NCBI RefSeq assembly: GCF_000968685.2
Contig: NZ_LAKD02000119.1
Span: 186,001-250,000 of the forward strand
Direction of reading: 5' to 3'
Source of the DNA: Streptomyces antioxidans
Lineage (GTDB): Bacteria > Actinomycetota > Actinomycetes > Streptomycetales > Streptomycetaceae
Length of the DNA stretch: 64,000 bases
In this document: piece after piece, positions 44,489-51,800 of the stretch
How positions within the stretch are numbered: position 1 is the first letter of the stretch
Layout: every line of letters starts with the position of its first letter
Made by a program: the position numbers and the translations under genes
Notes under the pieces: generated by a model
Databases searched by the model: none
What the model saw: only the letters and a program-made list of their open reading frames with translations
Told to the model about the DNA's origin: nothing

Positions 44489-45643
44489 GTGAACACCATC
44501 AAGACTCTCTGCTTCGTCATCGCGGCGCTGTCGTCGTATGCCGCACTCGTCTACCGGCTGTTCCAGGTCAGACGCGGCTGGCGGGACAGCGCCTACCGCA
44601 CGCTGTTGGTCACCCTGCTGCTGCAGTGCCTCACCTTCACCATGGGTGCCGTCGCCATGGGGAGCGAGCGCTTCCTGGGCGTCGGCAACCTCGCGATCCT
44701 GGTGATGCACCTGTCGGCGGTCGCCTTCTGCGTCAGCGCCCAGATCATCCTGCTGCGCTGGGCGACCGGGGGCGAGGAGTCGGTGCGCAGGGCACGCTAC
44801 TGGCTGATCACCGGAATCGCCCTCAACGCGCTCCTTACGGCGCTCTTCTTCATCGCCGACGGCCCGGGCCGTCCGGCCGACGACTTCAACACCGGCAGCG
44901 GCCAGCCGCTGGTCCTCACCTACCTCCTGGTCTTCATGGTCTCCCAAGCGGTGCCGTGCGTCACCATCCTGCGCCAGTGCGGGCCCTACGCCCGCATGGC
45001 GAGCAAGACCTCGCTGCGGCAGGCCCTGCGGCTGCTCTTCGTCGCCGCGGTGATCCTCTTCCTGTACTGCCTGGCCCGGGTGGTCAACGTCCTCACGGCC
45101 GCGTGCGGGCTCGACATCGGCGGCTGGACCCTGGCCGCCTCCGTGTTCAGCGCGCTGGGCATCGTCACCCTCTCGCTGGCCCTGACGATCTCGTCCTGGG
45201 GGCCGTCGGCCACCAGGCTGCTGGAGTGGGCGCACGGCTACCGGTCCTACCGGGCGCTGTATCCGCTGTGGCGGGATCTGTACGAGTCCTCGCCGGACAT
45301 CGTCCTGGAGCCGCCCGGGGCCGCGGTCTCCGACCTCGACTACCGGTTGCACCGCCGGGTGATCGAGATACGGGACGGATGGCGGGAGTTGCGCCCCTAT
45401 ATCGACCGCACCACGAACGGCGACGGCGGGGCGGGCCCCAGGGTGAGCGAGGAGTCCCGGCAGGCGTTCGCCGAGGCGGCCCAGATCAGACAGGCCCTGC
45501 ACGCCAAGCGCACCGGCACCATTCCCGACGACAACGCGGACACCGGCGACTTCGAGGACCGCGACTCGGACAACTTCACCGCCGAGGTCGTCTGGCTCAC
45601 CAAGGTGGCCTCAGCGTACCGGCGGCTCGGCAAGGCGCGCTGA
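44489..45643 (+). CDS. MAB_1171c-type (DUF6545) membrane protein
   Basis: A 384-residue protein. The GTG at 44489 is taken as the start because GGGGGAAAGG lies in front of it. Seven or so hydrophobic helices fill the first 250 residues (for example LLVTLLLQCLTFTMGAVAMG and LFVAAVILFLYCLARVVNVL); the last about 140 residues are soluble and include YRALYPLWRDLYESSPDIVL and LDYRLHRRVIEIRDGWRELR, the DUF6545 signature. The family is annotated as a putative transporter without proof. In streptomycetes it commonly goes with an XRE regulator and an ImmA/IrrE-type peptidase, as it does here (46028 and 46482). Confidence 0.85.
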   Translation: MNTIKTLCFVIAALSSYAALVYRLFQVRRGWRDSAYRTLLVTLLLQCLTFTMGAVAMGSERFLGVGNLAILVMHLSAVAFCVSAQIILLRWATGGEESVRRARYWLITGIALNALLTALFFIADGPGRPADDFNTGSGQPLVLTYLLVFMVSQAVPCVTILRQCGPYARMASKTSLRQALRLLFVAAVILFLYCLARVVNVLTAACGLDIGGWTLAASVFSALGIVTLSLALTISSWGPSATRLLEWAHGYRSYRALYPLWRDLYESSPDIVLEPPGAAVSDLDYRLHRRVIEIRDGWRELRPYIDRTTNGDGGAGPRVSEESRQAFAEAAQIRQALHAKRTGTIPDDNADTGDFEDRDSDNFTAEVVWLTKVASAYRRLGKAR

Positions 45644-45666
45644 CGGCCGGCCCAGCCCGCTGAGGG

Positions 45667-45708
45667 GCCGCGGGCGCGTGCGCGCGGAAGCCGCGGGCGC
45701 GTGCGCGC
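45667..45708. repeat. Two 19-base direct repeats
   Basis: The 19-mer GCCGCGGGCGCGTGCGCGC occurs at 45667-45685 and 45690-45708, just after the DUF6545 gene. It is very G+C-rich and partly self-complementary. Confidence 0.7.
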
Positions 45709-45718
45709 CGAAAGGGAT

Positions 45719-45751
45719 CCCGCCCGGTCTGCCCCCGTCAGGCCGGGCGGG
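45719..45751 (+). terminator. Terminator after the MAB_1171c-type gene
   Basis: CCCGCCCGG (45719-45727) pairs with CCGGGCGGG (45743-45751); the stem extends to about 14 bases with one mismatch. It lies 75 bases after the stop codon. Confidence 0.7.
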
Positions 45752-46027
45752 ACTTCCCCCGTGATTCCCCCGTGTCCCCCGTTTTCTTCTGCCGAGCCGA
45801 GTGGATGGCCCCACTCAGTCCGGCCCGGGTCCGGCCCCGGAAGGCAGGGCCGGACCAAGCCGATAGAACTAGCGGCCAACTCGGCCACCCCCGTGAGCGG
45901 AGTTAGCCAGCAGCTATCGGTGAGCTCCACGGTGGCGGAGTTGCGTCCGATTGTCAACTGACCGCTAATCTGCGAAACTGACGATTAGCCGGGGGCAAAG
46001 CCGAGGAGGTGAGGGAGGGAGATTCGC
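45752..46027. promoter_or_regulatory. Intergenic region with GCTAATC/GATTAGC operator before the XRE gene
   Basis: This gap of the 384-base intergenic region has no gene. GCTAATC (45964-45970) and GATTAGC (45983-45989) form perfect 7-base arms around 12 bases, 39-64 bases before the XRE start, preceded by an A+T-richer segment (GATTGTCAACTGACC). It is a good candidate for an autoregulatory site. Confidence 0.5.
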
Positions 46028-46468
46028 ATGTCCGAGACTGATGACCGGCCCATGCTGGCAGTGCGTCTGGACGACCTCTTCAAGACGGTTCGTCCCAAGG
46101 GCAAGCACTGGACCAACGCCGAGGTGGCGGAGGAGCTCAAGCGGGCCAACCCCGATCTGAAGGTCGGGGGCGTCTATCTGTCGCAGTTGCGGACCGGCAA
46201 GCGCTCCAATCCCTCACCGGACCTGCTGGCCGCCCTGGCACGTTTCTTCGGCGTATCGGTGGCGTACTTCTTCGACGACCAGGTCGCCGAGTCGGTGCTC
46301 AGCGAGGTCGCCGCCATCGAGGCGCTGCGCCAGGCCGGGGTGCGCGCCGTGGCGATGCGCGCGGCGGGGATGAAGAAGGAGAACCTCGAGGCCATCACGA
46401 CCATCATGGATCAGTACCGGCAGCTCCAGGGCCTGCCGCCGGTCAGTGACTCCTCGGACCCGGAATGA
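46028..46468 (+). CDS. XRE-family transcriptional regulator
   Basis: A 146-residue protein with an unusually spaced helix-turn-helix: VRLDDLFKTVRPKGKHWTNA then EVAEELKRANPDLKVGGVYL and SQLRTGKRSNPSPDLLAALA RFFGVSVAYFF (about residues 12-85). A C-terminal helix pair (AIEALRQAGVRAVAMRAAGM) probably serves dimerisation. AGGAGG-like sequence precedes the start. The next gene, coding for an ImmA/IrrE-type peptidase, starts 13 bases downstream, which is the arrangement of repressor-protease switches in which the peptidase cleaves the repressor. Confidence 0.92.
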   Translation: MSETDDRPMLAVRLDDLFKTVRPKGKHWTNAEVAEELKRANPDLKVGGVYLSQLRTGKRSNPSPDLLAALARFFGVSVAYFFDDQVAESVLSEVAAIEALRQAGVRAVAMRAAGMKKENLEAITTIMDQYRQLQGLPPVSDSSDPE

Positions 46469-46481
46469 GGGGTGCGGCTGG

Positions 46482-47051
46482 GTGAGGGGCACAGGCAAGG
46501 GGCGGTCGGCCGATCACGACCGCCGCAGTCAGCTCAAGAAGCTCCGCAAGGCCGGTGCGCGGCGGATCGCCGACCTCGACCTGCCGGAGATGGCCGATGT
46601 GGCCGAGCTCTGCCGCCATCTCGGCGAGGTCCGCGGCCGCCCGATCACGCTGGTCCCGATGCCGATGCCGGCGACCCACCCCTGCGGCATGTGGGTCGCC
46701 GCCCGCGACGAGGACCTGATCTTCTATGACGCCAACACGACCAGCGCGCATCAGGAGCACATCATCTTGCATGAGCTGGGCCACATCATCTGCTGCCATC
46801 GCGGGGCGGGTTGGCTGGACGAGGCGAGCGCCCGCCTCCTCTTCCCCAACCTCGACCCCGACCTCGTGCGTGACATGCTCCTGCGCGCGACCTACGACGA
46901 CGTCCAGGAGCAGGAGGCGGAGGTCATCGCCTATCTGCTCTCCCAGCGGGTGGGCGGCGCCGAGGAGCCGCCCGGCGCGCCCACGGCCCAGGACGCCGGG
47001 GCATCCGGGAAGGACGCCATGCTCAGCCGGATCGAACGCACGCTGATCTGA
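46482..47051 (+). CDS. ImmA/IrrE-type zinc metallopeptidase
   Basis: A 189-residue protein. GTG at 46482 is chosen, with GAGGGG 9 bases upstream. The zinc site HELGH is in EHIILHELGHIICCHRGAGW (about residues 88-107), and the later EQEAEVIAYLLSQR supplies the third ligand (Glu), as in ImmA/IrrE proteins. Upstream, RGRPITLVPMPMPATHPCGM is the usual lead-in. It probably cleaves the XRE repressor encoded just before it. Its end faces the polyketide synthase gene with 22 bases between the stops. Confidence 0.9.
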   Translation: MRGTGKGRSADHDRRSQLKKLRKAGARRIADLDLPEMADVAELCRHLGEVRGRPITLVPMPMPATHPCGMWVAARDEDLIFYDANTTSAHQEHIILHELGHIICCHRGAGWLDEASARLLFPNLDPDLVRDMLLRATYDDVQEQEAEVIAYLLSQRVGGAEEPPGAPTAQDAGASGKDAMLSRIERTLI

Positions 47052-47073
47052 GGCGGATCCGACGGTGTTCCCC

Positions 47074-50000
47074 TCATCCCCCGGTGGCCGCCACCTCCTC
47101 GGCCAGGATCGTCACGGCGCGCCGGATGTCGTCCTCACGGTGCTCGCTGGTGACGAAGAACCGCAGCCTGGCAAGCCCCTCCTCCACGGCGGGGTGGAAG
47201 ATCGGATCGGCGATCACACCGCGGTCGAACAGCCGGTCCGCGATGTGCAGGGTCCGCGCCGAGTTTCCGAGGAGGCACGGCACGATCGGGGTGTGGGCGC
47301 TGGTGCCGGTCGCCAGACCGGCCGAGGCGGCCAGGCCGAGGAAGAGCTCCGCGTTGCGCCGCAGGGTGCACACCCGGTGGGGTTCGGCGACGATCAGTTC
47401 GGTGGCGGCCAGCGCCGCGGCCGCGTTGGCCGGGGTCAGACCGACGCTGTAGACGAAGCCCGGCAGCGTGTGCCGCAGCCACCGCACCATCCGGGCCGAG
47501 CCGCCGAGATAGCCACCGCAGCTGGCGAACGTTTTGGACAGGGTGCCCATCCAGAGGTCCACATCGCCCCGGTCGACGCCGAAGAACTCGCTGACGCCAC
47601 GGCCGCGTTCGCCCACGGTGCCGATGCTGTGCGCCTCGTCGACCATCAGCAGTGCGCCGTACCGCCGCTTCAGCTCGATCACGGCGGGCAGGTCCACCAG
47701 GTCGCCGTCCATGCTGTACGCGCCCTCGACGACGATCAGCACCCGTCTGAACCGGGACCGGTTGCGCCGCAGGGTGTCCTCCAGCGCGCCGATGTCGTTG
47801 TGGGCGAACGGGCGCCGGGCCGCCCCGGACAGGGTGCAGCCCTGGAGGATGCTGTCGTGGGCGAGCGCGTCGTGCACCACCAGGTCCCGCGCCCCGACGA
47901 GGTGCCCGATCGCGGTGACGTTGGTGGCGTGTCCGCTCACCAGGGCCAGGCAGTCCGCGGTGCCCAGGAAGTCGGCGAGCGCCCGCTCCAGCCGTACGGT
48001 CAGGTCCCGTTCGCCGGAGAGCACCCGGCTCGCGGAGACCGAGGTCCCGTAGCGGTCCACCGCCGCGTGCACGGCCTCGTTGACCGCCGGATGGCCGGAG
48101 AGCCCCAGATAGTTGTAGCTGCCGAAGGACAGATACGGCCTGTCGTCGATCATGGTCGTATCGCGGATGGTGCCCTGGTGGACGCGGAAGTAGGGGAAGT
48201 CCGCACCGCTGCCCGTGATCGTGCTCAGGCGCTCCTCGAACTGCCGCACCTCGGGGAAGTCATCGGGGCGCGCGGTCGCCGCGTCCCAGTCCGCCGCCCG
48301 CGTCTCCGGGGGCAGTGGCTCGCCGGGGGCGGGCCCACCGAGGACGGGCGGCCCGGGGACGGGCTCCCCGGTGAGGTGCGGATCGACCAGCCCGACCAGC
48401 CGTGCCACGGTGAGGTCGGGCGAGAAGATCTCCTCGGCGCGGAATCCCGGTATTCGTTTGCCGATGTTGACCTCCAGTTCCTGGAGCATCAGGGAGTCGA
48501 AACCGAGGTCGGTCACCAGCTCCATTGGCTCGGTGAGCTCGGCGAGCGGGAAGACCCCGGTCCGCGAGAGCTCTTCGAGCACGATGGCCGCGGCGGATCC
48601 GCCTCCTGCCCGGCCCTCCCCCACCGCTGCCGCGAGGTCGGGCGGGGCCTCCTCGGGGGCGGCCGGGGCCTCCTCGGGAGCGCGCGCCGCCTCGTCCACC
48701 GCCCAGTGGTGGCGCGGGGCGAGCGGGCTCGGTGGCAGGGTGCAGGGTGGTTTGTGCTCCATCACCGGGCGGAGCCCCGCGCCGGTGACCGCGCGCTCGG
48801 CGAGCCGGGCAAGCTCGGCCGAGCGTTCCGCGGTGGACAGCGAGCCCGGCGCGGGCACGGCGGCTTCCGGTTGTTCGCCGGGTGGCACCGTCCCGGCCAC
48901 CAGCCCCGCCCCGAGCCGTCCGTCGTCCCCGGCCGCCACGGCCTCGGCGGCGGCGGTCAGCTTGGCGGCGGCGTCGGCGGTGTCCTCGGCCACCAGGGCG
49001 AGGCGTTCGGCGAGCGGGGCCCGGCGGGCCAGGGTGTCCGCCACCACGGCCAGCGGCGGACGGTCCTCGGCGAGGGTGTCGGCCAGCTCCCGGGCGTGGC
49101 GGGCCAGCCCGGCCCGGTCGCGGGCGCTGAGCACCAGCAGTTGTTCCCCGTCCGGTGCGGGGCCGGCCGGTGCGGTGGCGCACTCCTCGACCACCAGATG
49201 GACCCCGGTGCCGCCGAAGCCGAAGGCGCTCACCCCGGCCCGGCGGGGCTGCCCGGACTCCGGCCATGCGGTCGGCTTCGTCGGAACGGTCAGCCGCGCG
49301 GCGTCGAGCCCGGAGCGGTCGGCGAGGTCGAATTCCGGCTGTGGCGGTATCACTCCCCGGTGCACGGCCAGCACCGTCTTGACGAGCCCGGCCATCCCTG
49401 CGGCGTTGAGCGCGTGTCCGACCACCGCCTTCACCGCGCCGAGGTAGGCGGGCGCGCCCCGCTCGCCGCGCAGTTCGCCCAGGACGCCGACCTCGACCGG
49501 ATCGCCGACCGTGGTCCCGGTGCCGTGGGCCTCGAGGTAGCCCACCGCGTCCGGGGCCAGATCGGCGTCGCGGTAGGCCCGGCGCAGGGCCCTGAGCTGA
49601 CCGGCCGCCTGGGGGTGCATTCCGCCCTGTACGGTCCCGTCGTTGGCCGTGCCCACGCCCCGTATCACCGCGTAGACCCGGTCGCCCGCGGCCAGTGCGT
49701 CGGCCAGGGGGCGCAGTGCGAGGACCCCCGCTCCCTCCCCCAGGACGAAGCCGTCGGCCTCCGCGCCGAACGGCAGGCATCTGCCGGTGCGCGAGATGGC
49801 GCCGATCCGGCACAGCCCCACCAGCAGGTCGGGGGTGAGGATCAGCTGGGCGCCACCCGCGAGGGCGATGCGGCAGCGGCCCGCGCGCAGGGCGAACACG
49901 GCGTTGGCCACGGCCATCAGGCCACCGGAGCACGCCGAGTCCAGCGCATAGCTCTCGCCGTGCAGATCGAAGACCGAACTGACGGTGTTCGGACCCATGT

Positions 50001-50544
50001 TGAGCAGGAGCCCGGCCACCGAGGAGCCGTGCAGACCGTCCACCGCACGGACGGTCTCCGGCCACCCGGGACCGGTGGCCCGCGCCCCGAACTCGCCGCC
50101 GGCCAGCTGGCGCATCCGGATGCGCATGGTGGTGATCTCGCGATAGCCGCTCTCGGTGAGCGCCGTGATCACCGAGGTCTCCTCGCGGTCGAAGCCCTCG
50201 GCCTCCCATCCGGCGTCCTGGATGGCCTCCCGGGCCAGGTCGATCAGCAGCCGCCCCTGCGGGTCCATCGATCTGGCCCGGCGTGGCGGGATGCCGTAGT
50301 GCGCCGCGTCGAAGTGGCCCACGTCCGGCAGCAGCGCCATGGTGTCGGTATAGGTCGAGGACGTGTCGCGTAAGTTGTCGCTGAGGAAGGCGGCGGTGCG
50401 CCACCTCGAGTCCGGTACGGCGGCGAACTGCGGCCACGGTTCATTGAGGAGCCGCCAGTACTGGTTGACGTCGCGCGCCCCCGGGAACCGGCAGGCCATT
50501 CCCACGATCGCGATGTCATCGCGCCGCGCTCCGTTCGCGCCCAC
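47074..50544 (-). CDS. AT-less ketosynthase-ACP-alpha-oxoamine synthase fusion
   Basis: An 1156-residue multidomain enzyme. GTG at 50544 has AAGGA 7 bases before it. The KS domain (about 5-450) has Cys205 in DSACSGG, His340 in EAHGTGT and His377 in VGHALNAAG. It is followed by the usual KS-AT linker and then directly by a post-AT-type linker (LPPSPLAPRHHWAVDE), with no acyltransferase between them. The ACP has Ser684 in DLGFDSLMLQEL. From about 770 to the end is a PLP-dependent alpha-oxoamine synthase with SFGSYNYLGLSG, DEAHSIG and Lys1004 in TLSKTFASCGG. Such domains join an acyl thioester to a decarboxylated amino acid, as in prodiginine and saxitoxin pathways. Expected product: a short amino-ketone. 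Confidence 0.9.
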   Translation of the reverse strand: MGANGARRDDIAIVGMACRFPGARDVNQYWRLLNEPWPQFAAVPDSRWRTAAFLSDNLRDTSSTYTDTMALLPDVGHFDAAHYGIPPRRARSMDPQGRLLIDLAREAIQDAGWEAEGFDREETSVITALTESGYREITTMRIRMRQLAGGEFGARATGPGWPETVRAVDGLHGSSVAGLLLNMGPNTVSSVFDLHGESYALDSACSGGLMAVANAVFALRAGRCRIALAGGAQLILTPDLLVGLCRIGAISRTGRCLPFGAEADGFVLGEGAGVLALRPLADALAAGDRVYAVIRGVGTANDGTVQGGMHPQAAGQLRALRRAYRDADLAPDAVGYLEAHGTGTTVGDPVEVGVLGELRGERGAPAYLGAVKAVVGHALNAAGMAGLVKTVLAVHRGVIPPQPEFDLADRSGLDAARLTVPTKPTAWPESGQPRRAGVSAFGFGGTGVHLVVEECATAPAGPAPDGEQLLVLSARDRAGLARHARELADTLAEDRPPLAVVADTLARRAPLAERLALVAEDTADAAAKLTAAAEAVAAGDDGRLGAGLVAGTVPPGEQPEAAVPAPGSLSTAERSAELARLAERAVTGAGLRPVMEHKPPCTLPPSPLAPRHHWAVDEAARAPEEAPAAPEEAPPDLAAAVGEGRAGGGSAAAIVLEELSRTGVFPLAELTEPMELVTDLGFDSLMLQELEVNIGKRIPGFRAEEIFSPDLTVARLVGLVDPHLTGEPVPGPPVLGGPAPGEPLPPETRAADWDAATARPDDFPEVRQFEERLSTITGSGADFPYFRVHQGTIRDTTMIDDRPYLSFGSYNYLGLSGHPAVNEAVHAAVDRYGTSVSASRVLSGERDLTVRLERALADFLGTADCLALVSGHATNVTAIGHLVGARDLVVHDALAHDSILQGCTLSGAARRPFAHNDIGALEDTLRRNRSRFRRVLIVVEGAYSMDGDLVDLPAVIELKRRYGALLMVDEAHSIGTVGERGRGVSEFFGVDRGDVDLWMGTLSKTFASCGGYLGGSARMVRWLRHTLPGFVYSVGLTPANAAAALAATELIVAEPHRVCTLRRNAELFLGLAASAGLATGTSAHTPIVPCLLGNSARTLHIADRLFDRGVIADPIFHPAVEEGLARLRFFVTSEHREDDIRRAVTILAEEVAATGG

Positions 50545-50570
50545 GGTGGATTCCTTCGCTGTCACGGCCG

Positions 50571-51512
50571 TCACCGGGCGCTGGCCAGTCGCTCGCGCCA
50601 CCACTCCACCGTCGACTTGACCTGCTCGTCGACGGGGGTGGCGCGCACCGCGAACTCGGCCTCGTAGGCGCTGGCGTCCATGAGGAAGGGCCGGTCGAAC
50701 TGGTAGCGGACCTCCCTCAGTTCGCGGAGCAGCGGGGAGACCAGCGACGCGAGCCCCAGCACGGCCGACGGCAGCCTGCGCACCGCGACCGGGCCGGTCC
50801 CCGCCTGGGTGGCGAGGCGGCCGACCATCTCCCGGGTGGACAGCGCGGGCGCCGTCGGTACGTGCCAGGCGCGCCCCCAGGCCCGCTCCTCACCCGCCAC
50901 CTCGGCCAGGGCGGCGGCCACATCGGGGACATAGCTCCAGCTGTGCGGGGTGTCCGGGTCCCCGAGCGAGGACACCGCCTTGCCGCGCAGCACATTCGGC
51001 ACGACCCGCGCGGCCAGGTGTCCGCCGTCGGTCACCCCGGGCCCGAAGAAGTCCGACGCCCGCACCTCGACCGCCTTGATGCGGCCCTGCTCATGGAGGT
51101 CCCGCGTCCGCTCCCACACGGCGGCGCGCACCCGCCCCTTGGTGCCGGTGGCGGCGAGCGGCAGTTCCTCGGTGAGGGGGCCGTCCACCGGGCCGTAGCC
51201 GTAGAGATTGCCCAGCATGACCAGGACCGCCCCGGTGGCCTCGGCGGTCGCGCGGAGCGACGCGGCCAGGGGCGGCCACTCACTCGCCCAGCGGTGGTAG
51301 GGCGGCGCCCCGCAGCTGTAGAGGGCGGCCGCACCCCGCACGGCCTCGGTCAGCCGCTCACTGTCCCTCGCGTCCAGCGCGAGGTGCTCGATACCCGGTT
51401 CCGGGGCGCGGCCCGACCGGGTGATGACACGTACCGTATGGCCCTTTTCGACGAGCAGCCGAGCAGTGGCCGCGCCCGCGGGCCCGAATCCTATGACGAC
51501 ATGTAGGTTCAC
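50571..51512 (-). CDS. NAD(P)-dependent epimerase/reductase (extended SDR)
   Basis: A 313-residue enzyme. The N-terminus HVVIGFGPAGAATARLLVEK (residues 4-23) is a nucleotide-binding motif with GXGXXG-like spacing. VLVMLGNLYGYGP near residue 95 and VRASDFFGPGV near 153 are typical of extended SDRs; the classical Tyr-XXX-Lys is not clear, the Tyr of NLYGYG being a candidate. The stop is 27 bases before the synthase start, so the two are co-transcribed. A plausible role is reduction or other tailoring of the amino-ketone. Confidence 0.85.
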   Translation of the reverse strand: MNLHVVIGFGPAGAATARLLVEKGHTVRVITRSGRAPEPGIEHLALDARDSERLTEAVRGAAALYSCGAPPYHRWASEWPPLAASLRATAEATGAVLVMLGNLYGYGPVDGPLTEELPLAATGTKGRVRAAVWERTRDLHEQGRIKAVEVRASDFFGPGVTDGGHLAARVVPNVLRGKAVSSLGDPDTPHSWSYVPDVAAALAEVAGEERAWGRAWHVPTAPALSTREMVGRLATQAGTGPVAVRRLPSAVLGLASLVSPLLRELREVRYQFDRPFLMDASAYEAEFAVRATPVDEQVKSTVEWWRERLASAR

Positions 51513-51565
51513 GCGCGCACACTAGCGCGAGTATCCGTGGCCTTTGCGGCAGACGTTCCGATGGG

Positions 51566-51601
51566 GCCGTTCACCGGAGGCGTCGGCTCCCGGTGAACGG
51601 C
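51566..51601 (-). terminator. Hairpin between gene remnant and reductase
   Basis: 12-base perfect arms GCCGTTCACCGG (51566-51577) and CCGGTGAACGGC (51590-51601). It covers the end of the remnant at 51571-51740 and may act as its terminator. Confidence 0.6.
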
Positions 51602-51740
51602 AGGTAGCGCGGTGCCCGCCTGCCGTCCAGCCGGTGCTCCACCACGGCGCCCGGCGACAGCAGTTCGGCATCCTCGTGGTCACCGGCCATCAGGAGTACG
51701 TCCACGGGCAGTTCGTCCACGAACCCCCGAAACACGCCCA
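51571..51740 (-). pseudogene. Possible C-terminal gene remnant
   Basis: On the minus strand an open frame reads FVDELPVDVLLMAGDHEDAE then LLSPGAVVEHRLDGRRAPRY and ends at TGA (51571-51573). The codon composition looks coding and the frame ends in a hairpin, as if it were the 3' end of a former gene, but no start or family could be recognised. It lies directly downstream of the P450 terminator. Confidence 0.4.
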
Positions 51741-51742
51741 AG

Positions 51743-51800
51743 AGGGCTTCTGATGGATCTCCGCGTCGCGACCGCCGCGGAGATCCATCAGAAGGCTCCC
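51743..51800 (-). terminator. Very strong hairpin terminator after the P450 gene
   Basis: Perfect 19-base arms (51747-51765 and 51776-51794) with a 10-base loop, extended by GAGGG/CCCTC. It begins right after the P450 stop codon (51801-51803). Confidence 0.85.

Noticed and set aside
46028..47051. Classical toxin-antitoxin pair
   Set aside because: The second protein has an ImmA/IrrE-type HELGH peptidase site and not a toxin fold; the pair is better read as a repressor-protease switch.
47065..50373. An 1102-codon open frame opposite the KS-ACP-oxoamine synthase gene
   Set aside because: It has no family motif and mirrors the codon structure of the genuine gene on the other strand.
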